This document shows, in pieces, positions 33,971-46,700 of a stretch of 64,000 bases of DNA. The notes beneath the pieces were generated by a model. That model searched no databases. It was not told the origin of the DNA and saw only the letters and a program-made list of their open reading frames with translations. A program made the translations under genes and the position numbers. Every line of letters begins with the position of its first letter. Within the stretch, counting starts at the first letter, position 1. Origin of the DNA: Pelecanus crispus (Eukaryota > Chordata > Aves > Pelecaniformes > Pelecanidae); NCBI RefSeq assembly GCF_030463565.1, contig NC_134655.1, positions 1,934,372 through 1,998,371 of the forward strand. Direction: 5' to 3'.

Positions 33971-34725
33971 TCACAGAATCACAGAATCGTTTGGGTTGGA
34001 AAAGCCCTTTAAGCTCATCCAGTCCAACCATTAACCCAACACTGCCAAATCCACCACCAAACCAGTTAAGGGGAGAGGAATAATTTCATGTTTCCTGCCA
34101 TCCAGTCCAACCATTAACCCAACACTGCCAAGTCCACCACCGAACCAGTTAAGGGGAGAGGAATAATTTCATGTTTCCTGCCATCCAGTCCAACCATTAA
34201 CCCAACACCGCCAAATCCACCACCAAACCAGTTAAGGGGAGAGGAATAATTTCATGTTTCCTGCCATCCAGTCCAACCATTAACCCAACACCGCCAAATC
34301 CACCACCAAACCAGTTAAGGGGAGAGGAATAATTTCATGTTTCCTGCCATCCAGTCCAACCATTAACCCAACACCGCCAAATCCACCACCAAACCAGTTA
34401 AGGGGAGAGGAATAATTTCATGTTTCCTGCCATCCAGTCCAACCATTAACCCAACACCGCCAAATCCACCACCAAACCAGTTAAGGGGAGAGGAATAATT
34501 TCATGTTTCCTGCCATCCAGTCCAACCATTAACCCAACACCGCCAAATCCACCACCAAACCAGTTAAGGGGAGAGGAATAATTTCATGTTTCCTGCCATC
34601 CAGTCCAACCATTAACCCAACACCGCCAAATCCACCACCAAACCAGTTAAGGGGAGAGGAATAATTTCATGTTTCCTGCCTTGGTGGCTGGATTATTTTT
34701 TAATGAAGGTAAAAACGAGGTTAAT
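33971..34725 (-). mobile_element. CR1 3' end (minus strand) expanded internally into a satellite
   Basis: On the minus strand the copy ends with repeats of GATTCTGTGA (33971-33990) after 'ggttggaaaagcccttt...'. At its other side 'ttggtggctggattattttttaatgaaggtaaaaa' (34681-34715) is the inverse of the composite CR1 tail. Between these two intact flanks one 83-bp part of the tail is present eight times, so the expansion happened inside an inserted CR1. Confidence 0.92.
34017..34680. repeat. 83-bp satellite derived from a CR1 tail, eight copies
   Basis: Units beginning ATCCAGTCCAACCATTAACCC start at 34017, 34100, 34183, 34266, 34349, 34432, 34515 and 34598, exactly 83 bases apart. They end in GGAATAATTTCATGTTTCCTGCC. 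Units 3-8 look identical; units 1 and 2 differ at a few sites (ACTGCC for ACCGCC, AAGTCC for AAATCC, CACCGAACC for CACCAAACC). The unit equals one copy of the CR1 composite tail segment seen singly at 20.1-20.28 kb. Confidence 0.97.
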
Positions 34726-36420
34726 GAAGGTGAAACGATGCCCCGAGAGTGATGGGGATGTCACCCCGTGACTGTAGGGGGGTGCGGGACCTGTCCCGCT
34801 GGGAAGGGGCAGCGGAGAGGCTCACAGCAGGCACAGCGCACGGCGGAGCAGCTTTTCTCTGAAAATCTGCCAAGTCCGAGGCGCGAGCGGGTGCAGACCG
34901 GAGGCTGGGTGAGGGGCAGGCAGCGGTGCGAGACGCTGGCTCGGGGCTCAGCTGCCTTCAGAGCAGCTTAAAGGAGGCAGCTGGGGGAGACGGGGCTTTT
35001 GCCTTGGCCAAACGCTTTTATTCACGACGGCACCTTCGTTTGCCACGGCGTCCCGCTGCGGCGCTGCTGTGGCAGCGATGGTGGGTATCTCTGCAAGGGC
35101 ACTGCTGCGGGTACCAGGAGCGTCCTTCCCGCCCAGCCCGCTCCGAGCACCGCCGGAGAGCTCGCCTTCGATCCCGGCGGTCACTCGGATGCTGCTTTCC
35201 GCGTTCCTTGGGTACCCCCCCCGAGGCTTCCAAATGCACTGAAAGGCCCAGAAGAAGAGTCCTGCTTCCCCTCCCTCCTTCCCTTGGGCAAAAATTGAAT
35301 TTGTAAAAAGCCGTAATTATCTGTAGCGCCTGCGGAGCTGCTACATTGAGTCCGGAGCGGCCACGGAGCGAGCCCCCGGCTGCAAGGCGGATGCCCTGGG
35401 GAGGCTTTGTCCTTTCTGTCTCCATCCATTGGAGATTCCCAGCCCATCCATCACGCCGGAGGGAAGGGCAAACCTCTGCTGCGGGGTTCGCGAGCAACAA
35501 GGGGGGTGCGTTTCCCTTCTCCTCCTCCTTGCGCCGCCTCAAACCTCCTCGGACGGGAGCATCCTCTCTGAAAATCGTGACTGTACAACACTCCGCTCAG
35601 AGCCCCCTCCCTGCGGCCCGTGCCTCCCCCAGCGTTGCGCCCGTAGCCATGTTCCCTGGCTGGCTGCCGCGTTTCAGCTGGGACCACCCCGGCCCGCCGG
35701 GAAAGGCTTTCCCCAGGTTGGATGGCGCCGGGCTGCAGCCTCCAGCAGCGCCCGAAACCACGGTGCAGGGGCTTTCCCTCTGGGTTTACGCCAGGGCCTT
35801 GGCTTGCTTTGCCCCGTCGAGGAGGTTTGACCACGTCACCGGGGAAGGTCGACGCCGGTTGCAGCTTTGGTGGGTTTTCCCCAAAATGGGAGCTGGGGGA
35901 GAAGGTGAAGGGGGGTTTGAGGCAGGGGTTCGGGCAGCTCCATCCCTGCTCTGTCCCCAGCCATCCCACGGGACCGCGCGCTCCCGTGACTTCCCCATCG
36001 TGGGGACAGAGAGGGGCGAAGGCAGCAGCTGGGGCCACCTCTGACAGCGAGCGGAGCGGGACCGTCACGGGGGAGAGGCCACCAGCCCAGCGCTTCTCCG
36101 GGGGGAGAAGCTCCTGATCATCCTTAATTGAATTTAGGGACAGGGGGGGAAAAAAAAAAAAAATACACGGGCAGGGGAAAGGGCAGAGGGCAGGCGCCGA
36201 CTGCTGCTGATTGATGAGCTCCAATTATTTTCCTTCATTTTAAATACGGGCAGAGGTCTGGAAGGCAATCAGCTGGGAGAAGTGAAACGTGGGGCTGGGT
36301 CAGCGCTGCCAAGGGCTCTCCCCCGCCGAGGATGGAAACCACATCCAGAAAGCGGAAAAAAAGCTGTTGGAAGGATGGGCGGGGGCGAGGGTTGTGTGCC
36401 TGGTGGTACTTGATGGTTCC
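34726..36420. other. Noncoding, no gene seen
   Basis: This is GC-rich sequence with overlapping open frames on both strands and no recognisable domain. An A-run (about 36152-36163) is present. Confidence 0.55.
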
Positions 36421-36421
36421 T

Positions 36422-36588
36422 GGGTCCCCATCCCTGGAAGTGTTCAAAAAACGGGCAGAGGTGGCACTTCGGGACATGGTTGTCTAGTCTACCCTTGATT
36501 GGCTTAGAGTAGACTTGGTAGTGTGGGTTAATGGTTGGACTGGATGATCTTAAAGGTCTTTTCCGACCTAAACGATCCTATGATTCCT
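36422..36588 (+). mobile_element. Short CR1 3' end
   Basis: It runs from 'gtccccatccctggaagtgttcaaaaaacgggcagagg' through 'ggttaatggttggactggatgatcttaaaggtc' to GATCCTATGATTCCTATGA. It is 5'-truncated to under 200 bases and lacks the composite second tail, like the copy in the ASB12 intron. Confidence 0.92.
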
Positions 36589-39500
36589 ATGAGCTCAAAT
36601 ACCGTCTTAGTCTTCAAATTCTCCGTCTGGAGTTGTGATCCTGCCCAAGTTCCTTGCAGCCTGCCGGGCTGTTGTTCCGAGCATCCTTCCTCCATCCTAC
36701 ACGCTTCTTGGCTTAAAATACATTCCCCAAAGCACTCGGGTTGCCTTTCCAGATCCCATTTTGGAGGTGTAAGACTGCTAAAGCTGCAGCGGCATTTGCT
36801 CCCGAGGGCAACGGCAAAGCCCGCTGTGCCGGCTGGGGGTCCCCGGCAGGGACTGGCGTTATCCGGGGGGATTGCTGGCAACGCTCATGGCTGCAGGTGT
36901 TCACAGCACGTTGTCAGCGGTGCCTGGGGCGCGTTTCCCTTGGCTTCACCCGCAGCGAGTAACAGCTTGCTGGCAGAGCGACGGATACAGGCGACGGCGT
37001 ACCGGAGGGGATGCTAGAAGGCACCGGGGCACGGATGGGCAGAGGGACGCTGCAGGAGATGGAATTCACCTTCTCCCTGCGTCGTCTTCTCCTTCTCCCC
37101 TCGCTTTCCTGCTGCACACGTGGCAGGAGAAGCGTTTGACCGTGGTAGCGGAGCGTTGCTGGTGAGGCCGGCGTGATCGGCGCTCGGGACGGCCCGTCCC
37201 ACCGGGGACGCTTCAAACCTTCAGCTTTAATTGCCTGCCAGTAAATACAAATCAACCCATTCACTGCAAACAAGGCCCTACTGAAAAAACACACTGGAAG
37301 TCAGTTGTCATCATGCAAATGTATTTCACGCTTTGAAGTGTTTCTTTCCCCCCCCCCCCCCCCCCCTTTTTTCTCCAAAGCCATTTAAAAAGCCCCGACA
37401 CCACGACATCGCTCCACGAAGGAAAACACGGGTGTCTGTAATGCTTGCAGGCTTCCTCAGGAGCCTTGTTTCCCAGGGGCTGGAGCAAAATGGGTCTTTC
37501 TGGGGCTGAACATGGCTCTGATGTAGCCTCAGCTGAGGATACTAATTAAAAAAAAAAACCCAACAAAGAGATTGGGAGCTTTGCCTTGGCGGAGGCAGGA
37601 GCGGGATAGGCAGGGCAGCTGTGGGGCTCCAAGGCGTCAAGCTGAGGGCGCAGCTCAGCAATAACGTGGGCGCTGGGGGGACCCGTGGGGACGTGGCAGT
37701 GCCAAGGGTCTCGCTGAGATCCCGGCTAGGACCAGGCTGCCAGGCAAAGCACAGCCTGGCCTCCTTTCTTAAGCCGGCTCCGATAATTAGCAACCAGCCC
37801 ACTAATCAACGCAGCTGGCGGGGATTTGTGGCCATGAAGCTCTTCTGACTCCGCTCCTGCTGCACTTCCCAGTCCAGCAAGCTTCGCTGTGTATTTAATT
37901 TCGTCTTTTTCTCTCTAAATCCTGCTTTAAGCAGAACTCTCTGCTCTCGGGGAGCGTGAAAGCACCGACAAGTGCCGGTCAAGGCAAATCCCTTGTCAAA
38001 GGCGTACAAAGCCGATGGGGTCAGGCAGAGGAGGGATCCACGGCTCGGGCAGCACCTACTTAACGTCATTAGTATCACGGGAGAAAATATTTCAGGCAGG
38101 CAAACCCCTTTGTGCCGCCCTGAATTCTGCAATGGAAAAAAAAAAAATTGAAAATTACGTTACACCCCGGCAGCGGGTGATGCTGAAGGGAAGCGGGGCT
38201 GGGCGCTTTGGGACGTGTCAGGCTCGTCGCAGGGAGTGGTTGCTCTTTGAGTGCCGTCTTTTTGCGGGGCGCTGGATCGCGCCCCCGGGCATCGCTCGGC
38301 TCCGCGCATCGCTCCCTCCGGCTGCGCTTTTTTTCCTGAAACTGCCCCAGTTTGTAAAGGTATGGGGCAGAGCTGCCGGCCCGAGCCTGGATCCGAGGGC
38401 TGGGGAAAGGTCCCGAGCCTCTGACCGCCTCTTCCCTCCCTCCAGCGATCGCGAGGCCGAGCTTTGGCAGCGTCCGTGGCTCCTCTCCTGCACGAGTCCC
38501 TGCGATGAGCATCAGCTTCCCCCCGCCCGCTTCTCCGGCATCCCGCCGGGATAATCCTGGTCCTTAGCTCCCGCCTGGGCTGAGCAGCGGGCAGCAGCAA
38601 CGCGTTTGCTTTCTTTTTAAATCCCCTTCCCTGTTCTGCCACCAGCCCACACTGGAGATGGGCACTGCTGAGTGAGGGATCCAAAAATGAGCCGCCGAAC
38701 CCTCAGACCCACTGGTGCTCTGTGCACTTTACTGGATTTTTATTTTTTTTAGATGAAGGAAGAAGTGGGATTGGTTTTATTTACTTTCTATTGGTGCCCT
38801 GTTTAGGTTACCCTTGTTTTGCATTTTCAGGCTTTACTTGAGCTCCTGTAAGTAAGAAAAAGCAGGGGGGCAAGCTGCGGCGTGGCCGGAGGGACGCGGC
38901 GCTGGTTTGCGGTGGGCAGAAGGGACGAGGCGCTGGTTTGCGGTGGGCAGAAGGGGCGCGGCACGGGGCTGCTGCCTCCTTCCCCAGCGAGGGGCTGCAG
39001 CTGCCCCCAGAAAACCCGAAGCAGCTCCTTGCAGCGGCGCACGAGTGCTGCAGCGATGCTCTGCATCCCGCTGGCCCGCAGGGGAGCGGTAGCCCGGCCT
39101 TCGTGCCACCTGCAACTCCGTGACAACACCCGGCTCCATCTTCTGCTCCATCTAACATTCTGCAAGCGGTTTGCTACCATTCCTGGGACAGCTGATTGAA
39201 TTTCTTCCCTATGCCCATGGCCTCTTGCCCCTCCAGCTCAAGTGGAGCTTACCACATCCCATCCCATCCTGCCTGACGTTACGGGGCCACGGGCCAGCAC
39301 TTCCCGGCTCCTGCTGGGTCAGCACAGCCGGGGACGGTCCCGGGGTGCCCGTCCTGGGTACAGAACGATGCCCCGGCACCGCCGCAGCAGCTGGGTTTGG
39401 GGGTTTCTGGCATCGCCGCAGGGCTCTGGGTCCCCCAGGGCTCAGCCCCAAGATCCTGCTGCCATCTCCAGTGCCCCTCGCTAGCAGGGGCTCCATGCTG

Positions 39501-40675
39501 GGGGGTATTTTTAATCTCTCTATTTTTAGTACAGTGCTGAAACCTGTTCTGTGCTGGAGGGATTTGGGGGAAGAAAAAGAAAAAAAAAAGAAGTTGTTTT
39601 CTTTCTGATGCATGAGCTGTCAGCGAAGCCTTTTTTGGGGGGGGACGGGGGTGTATTTTCGTTGAGTTGTATTTGTCTGTCACAAAGGAGAAGGGGATTA
39701 AGCCAAAAGGAAAGGCTGCCGAGCGGGTGTCCCGGCCGCTTTGGGCATGGAAAATATCGCAGCAGCAGCAGCGAGACCAGCCTCCGGTCCTCCCGCTCCC
39801 CAAAAACCATCCGCCGGTGCCAGGCAGGCTTTCCCCTGGCAGGGAGCTCCCCCTGACCGGGGGTGGACGCGGGGTTCGGAGCAGCCAGCGCGTGGGAAGG
39901 AGCTGGAGAGCGGGCGGGAGAGCTCAGCTTTTGGGAATACTCTTTGGCAACAGCAAGGCGAGAGGCTGCAGGTGTTGGGGATCATCCCCTGCCCTCCCGA
40001 ATGGCCTTTTTAGCCAAATTCCCGCTCTTTGCAGGAATCGCATCTGCCTGCGTGGGTTTTTTGAGCAGTTTTGATGCTGGGCTGACCTCTAAGGGAGAGC
40101 CCAGTTATTGCAGTTCTTGGGCTGGAGCCATGCTGAGCCGGGTCTCCCCCAAAGAACTCCCCAAAGCCGCAAAGGCAGCCCGGGGGCTTGGACCGCTTTC
40201 TGGGGACGCACCGGGGGGAAACGCGGAGACGAGCCGGAGCTTCACGCTTCCGCAGGTCTGGCGTCCGTCGGTCCCCCGAGCCTTCGGCATCGGCAGCTCC
40301 GAGGCGTAGCCCCACGGCGAGAATGAAAATGCCGCAGCCAGGCTCCGTCGCGCTGGAAGGACGCAACCGTGCCGGCTTTGCAGCGCTCTCGGCCGGCTGC
40401 CCACCTCTGCCTGGGTCTGCTCCACCCCACCTGGGCTTCCTTATGGCTTTTTCCATTTTTCCCTATTTCCCCACCACCACTTTTTTTCCACCGAGTGAAC
40501 AGACAAGAGATCAGGGGGGGTTTGGGGCACCGAGATGCCTGGTTTGGAGCACGAGCGTGGCTCTCACAGGGACGCGGCGGTGGCCGTGTGCCGCAGGCGT
40601 GGGATGAACGCGCCAGTGCCGCGCGCTGACGATGAAAAGCCGTCGTCGTCGCAAAGCCACACGCGTCGGCGTTTT
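36589..40675. other. Noncoding, no gene seen
   Basis: No exon or RNA gene is supported. Contents are a C-run of about 20 bases near 37350-37369, a 31-bp duplication at 38899-38960 and short A-runs. GC-rich open frames on both strands look compositional. Confidence 0.5.
38899..38960. repeat. 31-bp tandem duplication
   Basis: The segment GCGCTGGTTTGCGGTGGGCAGAAGGG(A/G)CG appears twice, starting at 38899 and 38930, with almost no differences. Confidence 0.8.
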
Positions 40676-40678
40676 CGC

Positions 40679-40763
40679 TATCATAGAATCATAGAATCAT
40701 AGAATCATAGAATGCTTTGGGTTGGAAGGGACCTTGAGAGATCATCGAGCGCAACCCCCCTGC
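40679..40763 (-). mobile_element. Short CR1 3' terminus (minus strand)
   Basis: Four ATCATAGA repeats (inverse of TCTATGAT) are followed by 'atgctttgggttggaagggaccttgagagatcatcgagcgcaacccccctgca'. This is the inverse of the classic CR1 end in which a GGGGGGTTGGACTAGATGATCTC hairpin precedes the terminal octamers. Its hairpin differs from that of the other copies here, so it belongs to another subfamily. Confidence 0.88.
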
Positions 40764-43700
40764 AGTAAGCTGGGATTGAACCTGTATCCCTCATCAAAGC
40801 CACAAAAAAAAAAAAAGAGGACAAAAAAACCCCCCCAAGGGCCCTCGGAGCTTCTTGGCTGTTTATGTCTTGCTTTGAAGGAGGGCTGGGGCGGGGACCG
40901 GGGACCCCGGCGGGGTTTGGTGGCTTCGGTGCCACCCGAATTTGCAGGATGTCCGTGCGCGAGGCGCCTACGGGAGCTGGGAGCAGCAGAGGGTTTGCAC
41001 GGCCGCAGCTCCCGTGCGGGGGGCCCTGGGTGCCAAATCTCTGCAGCTTCGCAGCAGAGCAAGACCCAGGCGGGCAAAGCCACCGCCGCGGCGTGCTCGG
41101 GCAGCAGAGAGCGTCGGGGACCCGCTCAGCCCAGAGCCGCCGGTGACACCAGTGCGCTCTGCCCCAGGGACTGGGCAGGCGGTGGCTTTTGGTCCTCCCC
41201 TTTGGTTGGGGAGCGGGAAAACGTGTCCTATTTTTAAAAGCCAGCTTCACATCAGCAAGATGTACACGCTGTTATTATTATTTTAGCTATCTGTAGAACG
41301 GTTGGTTTGTTATTTTTTCTTTTCTTTTTTTGAGTTTCACACCGAAGGTTAGAAGCAGAGGACCTCCGATGCGCCGTACTTGGCGCAGCCGGTCGCATCG
41401 CCTGCCGGCGAGCGTGGGGTCCGAGGACGCAGGATGCCGCCCCGCTCTGCTCCGACGCTCCGGGCCGGGTACCCACGGGCTGCTGCTCTGCAAACTGCCT
41501 CCCCAGCCGCGCTTTCGGAGGGTGGGCACGAATAAGGGCTTCCTGGAGCCCGTAAGGTGAAGCCTGACGGATCGTGTTATATTATAAACCTAAGTATCAC
41601 CTTGTTTCACCCGTTGGGAGCTTCCAGTGCCAAGCAGCCAGATTTCCTCCCTCCCCGCATCCTTCTCCTTCCTAGGAGGTGTTTTTGGCAGGGGGACCGA
41701 CGAGCCCCAGCCCTGCCACAGCCCCGGGGGACCAGCTGCGGCCCCGCTCCCCTCCTGCCAGTCCCACCAGCTCGTAACTGCCCGGGGGGGAAATAAAACA
41801 ACTTTCAGCATTTGCTTTCCCCGGTTGCGCCCGGGGAGCGGGAGATGCTGCGTGGCCGGCTGCTGGGACGCCTGTCCCACGGGAGCTGGAGGGAGATGCC
41901 GCTGGCAAGCGGAGCGGAAGGAGGACAGAGGTTGCCGTCTCCCAGGCACCAGCTTTTCATGTATTTCCTCCTGTTTCCGTGTTGTCAAAAAAAAAAAAAA
42001 AAAAAAAAAAGGCGCATCTTCCGAAGCAGGGAGGGCTGGGACGCAGAGCGGCTGCGGCGGGATGGTCCCAGCCCGGATGCAGGGGGAGCGGTTGGGTGCG
42101 GGGATGTCTCCGTCCTCTGCGATGGCACCCCGTGCCCTCCTGGGAGGGATCTCGGGGAGATGGAGGAGACCAAACTGCCCCTTCGTCATCCCTTTATGAG
42201 TAAGGGGAGAAGAGCCCCGTGTGTGGCTCTGCTCTCCAGCCGAGCTCAAAGGAGAAGGAGCTGGAGGAAGCCACCATGAAGGTCCTGAAGAACCCAAGGC
42301 AGCGTGGTTTGGCCCAGGTCTAGCTGGGAAGTGGAGCTGTGGTTGGGAAGCCATGGATCTGCCCATCGCTAGCATCAAAACCGTGGCAGAAACTGCCAGG
42401 AAAGCCCTCGCTGAGGGCGGCAGAGCTTCTCCCATTGGGTTTTGGGGGTCAGTTAGACAAGGCACATGCCTCCTGGGGGGGCACCTCCCTGCCCTGCTCC
42501 CCCTTACCCATCCTCGCCAAGCTCGCTCCTCCCTCCCGGGGCTTTGCGAGCGGCCGCGTCTGCTGCCGCTGCGTTATTGACAGGCACAACTGTTTTATGG
42601 GAAGCATCTCCAAGATTAAGGAATGCTGAAGGCAAAGACGACTCAAATACGATTAAAAAGTGATGAAGGCTGACTCTGAAAAACAGGACTGGAGGAAAGA
42701 AGTCCGATGAGATAAATAGAGGGGTTTCCTTGCACGCTCAGCGTGAAATGACTCGAGCTAAAGGAAAGCCACAGAGCCCGAGTCTGTCTGACACAGCTCA
42801 GACCTCCCAGATGTTGTTTATGAATTTTGTGGGGGTTTCGTACGTGGGGTTTGTATGTGGTTTTTCTATTTGTTGCAGTGAACGGAGCCTGCTGAAAACT
42901 ACACAGCTGGGGACTGAAACACTCTGGTCCCAGCAACTCAGCTTCTCCGGCCCGGGGACCAGCGAAGAGGATTTCTCAGTGATTTGCACACGTCGCATGG
43001 GACACATTTGGACCTTTTGGGTCAGATTTTTTGTTTCTCGCTGTGCCTGGGCTTCGCTTGCTGCTCCATGGGTGCTGTGCACGGATACGGCCCAAGAGAG
43101 CAGAGCGAAGGTGGTGAGGGGTTGTGCTCCCCTTCTATCGTCCCTGTCGGGGCTGCTGAGAGCCAGGAGGACCCCAACGATGGCTGAATTCTCCCTGAGT
43201 CCCAACTCCCATTGCATCAATTCATCCTTTTTTGCCGTGGCATCTCTCTCCCTGCTTTCCCGCAGGACAGCTTTGGAGCCAGGCTGCCAGGGCCCTGTGG
43301 GCACTAATTAGCCTTCATGGCCCTGAGCAGCCTCACCTGGGACCCCCACCCATGGGCCCAGGAGCCCATTTAAGCTCAGCCCTGGCTCCCCAGCCCTCCT
43401 TGGGCTGTCTTGCAGGGGTGCAGGGCTCTGGCTCAGTCCCAGCCCAGCCCATCACTGGCCATGGACCCTACTGATCCAGACCCTGACGCATGGGTTGACT
43501 TCCCAGCCTGACCGTGGAGCTGCCTCATGACCATGACCGTGCCTCCGTTGGCCTTGGCCACCATCCTTGTCCTGCTCACCTTGCTCAGGTACCATGGGAC
43601 CAGCCCCTGCCCTGCCAGCTGGGTTATCGCTCCTGGCCCTTGGCCAGCGCAGTTGGTGTCATCACTGCTGACCTCAAATGTCCCTAAAGACCCCTAAGGG

Positions 43701-46700
43701 CTGCTCCGGGGCCAGGCAAGAGCTGCCACGTTTGGAGAAGGGATGTCGAAAGGGCAGGATGCCAGAGACCCGCCAACATATAAATAAGCCAATCCTTTAT
43801 AAAGCCACACGAGGCTGGCTATGTTTGTTCTCACGCCAAGAGCTGGCTCAGGAAGACTCCCTTCTCTTCCCCACACTTCGGAAACGCATGGGAAGGTTTC
43901 CAGGGCGTTACTTAGCATCTCCGAAGGGTGGGTGCGGATGGGGGAGCGAGGCCGTGCTGCTGTAACTGAAGCTGCAGAGAAGGGTTTCTCCTGCTGCTGG
44001 TGGGGGGCTCGGCTCTGCCTTGACCATCCAGGTTGCGTGCTGCCCCCAGGCAATGCAGCCTGGGCTGGCTGCAGCTCGGGGTGCTGTGGTCTGTGCTCTA
44101 CCTTCTGCTTGCTCCGTGGTTAATCCCCTTCCAGCGATGCAAGAGGAGGGGATTTGCTGCTTCCCTTTGCCTGCTCGCCTCTGTTCCCTGGGTGATTTCT
44201 CCTTCATTCAATTTTCATGTGCTTGGCTCCACCCTGAATTTTTTTTTTTTTTTTCCCCTCGGGAATACCCCACCCAGCACAATGGGGCTTTGTAACAACA
44301 CCTCCTCCTGCGAGCCTTGGTAGATGCCTTCCCAGCCACCCGGGCGCTCTGCCCTGCCTTCCTCCCGGGGCGAATCCTGCCTGCGTTTCCACGCGGAGGG
44401 CTCGGTGGTGGGAAGAAATGGCGCTTTCTCGCGCAAGGCCCAGCGAGAGAAGGCAGGAACTCACATGTCGGTGCCCGCACGCGTTTCCAGCATGTCTGAG
44501 GACCTTCCTCCTCCGCCCCGGGTCGTTGCCGTTGAATGGCGACATGCAAAGTCGTGTTGGCTTTGATCGGGAGGTTTGCTCTGTTTGATCTGATCTGTTT
44601 GATCTGATCTCTCACCTCCCCGCCGCGCTCTGCTACGTTTGTGCTTTTTTGCAACGCGGGGAAGTTAAATTCCGTGTGCATATTAACGTCATGCCAAGGA
44701 TGTGCTGTTACCTGCTACGGGCTCCTATTCCCTTTTGGATAAATCATTTGTTTGCGATAATAAAGTGCCTTTTGGTGTGAAACTAGGTGGGGGGAAAAAG
44801 TGAAATCTGGAACTGAGCCAGACCCAGGGCGGGAGGAGCGCTGTTTTCTGCTATTGTTTCTTCCAAAAACCCCCGTGAACCAGTCTAAAAAAGAAAACTC
44901 CCTAGAGTGTGCCTATAGATTGGTCATTAGCATGACACGACTGGCTGCCGGGAAGTGCTGAGGTTCGAGTGCCCGGAGCGAAGCCAGGTCTTGCTGCTCC
45001 TATTCCACACCCGAAATGTCTCTCCTGGCCTCACGGCGCGTCATTTTTGCTCGGTGGCTGCTTGCATGGGTGCCTGGGGGAGGATGGCACAGCACGGCTT
45101 CTGCAGGCTCCCACCCGTCGCAGCTCGGAGTCCCCTTTGGGGACGTGGTGGTTCCATTTTGCTGTGCTCTGTTTTAGAAAATCCCCCAGTATTGACCCAA
45201 AGCAGCAGGAGCTCAGGTGGTGCTTCATGCTGGAGCAAGCTGCTGGTCTGCAGGTGATCTCCCTTTGAGTGGTGAGTAACGAAGCATTGGTGAGCAGAGC
45301 AGGTTCGGGCACTGTGCACTTGGTGTTTTATTGCAACATGACAACTGTCAGCGCTTATTTAGGGACTTTTTTTCCTCTTCTTGAATTCTCTTATAACATT
45401 GCCCCCCCCCCCGGGAATATTTTTGGTTGCACACAGCATCCTCAGCTCCTGGGTTTGGGGGTTTTGAGGCTAACGAGAGATGTGGGCCAAGGAGGATGCA
45501 ATGAGATCCCCAGCATGAGAGCATCTGGTAGATTTGTTAGCTCAGGCTCGCCCGGGGGAGGTTCGCCTCTAATTCTCCGTTAAACAGAACAAAACCAGTC
45601 CTACAATTTTCTAGCATCTAGGAGAGATGCTGGCATCTGCATCTAGGAGACACGCTTAGCTGCTTGAAGTAGGAGAGCTGTGGTGACCAAGGCACCAGGT
45701 AACGGAGGCAAAACTGGCCATAAACAGGCGTTTTTGGGGACTGGCTTTAAACCTGGGCTAAAGTGACCTTGGCATCTGTACCACGGCCACAGCATGGCAC
45801 GCTTGGCAGCCCACCCCAGAGGGGCTTGTGCAAAGCTGCTGCTTTTTCCCCATGGAGGAATTGGCAGGGAAATTTTTTCCAGTTGAAACCACCGGAGCTG
45901 CTTCTGGTTTTGCCGCAGCTGCTGGCAGAGCCATTTCTCGCGCAGGGCTGAGCCGACTTTGTCGGTGTGTGCGGATGCGCAGGGATGCTGGTCTGCGGCA
46001 GCCGCTCCGGGCATCGTCCGACCTCTCCCAGAAAGGAGTGTGACCCAGTTGCTGGTGCAATCAGGTGTATGGAAGGATTGTTTAAATTTTTTTTAAAAAG
46101 CAATTAATAGTGATTTTATCAGAGGTGATGGATTTGGCAGCTGAGCAGGAGCCTGTAGGAAATGGAGCTGGCTGAGTGCTTCTGCGTTGAGACAGGTAGA
46201 TGAACACAGCCTGACAAATAAATCACCAGCTTTTGGCCCCAGAATTAAGGCTCGTTTGAAGTGAGACTTATCGTTGCGTATGACTTGCCTGGTTACATAT
46301 GCAGCTTTTCAGAGTCAACAGCCAGCAGGTTTTGGGCTCCGACGGTCTCCGGCTGCCTGGGGAGGAGGGCAGCGTGCTTGCCCCGAGCCAGCCCCGGGGC
46401 AAGATGCCATTTTACCGACCCTCCTGCGACTGTGAATTCAACTCCTGGTTTCCCAGGACAAGGAGTAATAGCCCTGGAGCACTTTTCCTGCAGGATCCTT
46501 CGCTGGCTACTCTCCCTGCACAACTACTTGCCTGCAACCAAGGTACGTCGTAGCCTTTGCCGGGACAACTACGCAGCTCTGCATGCCTTTCTCTTGTTGC
46601 GAGGCTGGCTTTCCAGCCCCTCTCTTTGGAAATCTTTTCCCGACGGGTGATCAGGAGGGCAATGGTGCCACCAGCGATGCATAATCTCCTCTCCCTGCCT

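Noticed and set aside
40764-40800. Possible tRNA-derived SINE next to the CR1 end ('agctgggattgaacctgtatccc')
   Set aside because: The words resemble a tRNA T-arm or B-box, but no A-box, tail or second copy was found, so the match is too short to call.
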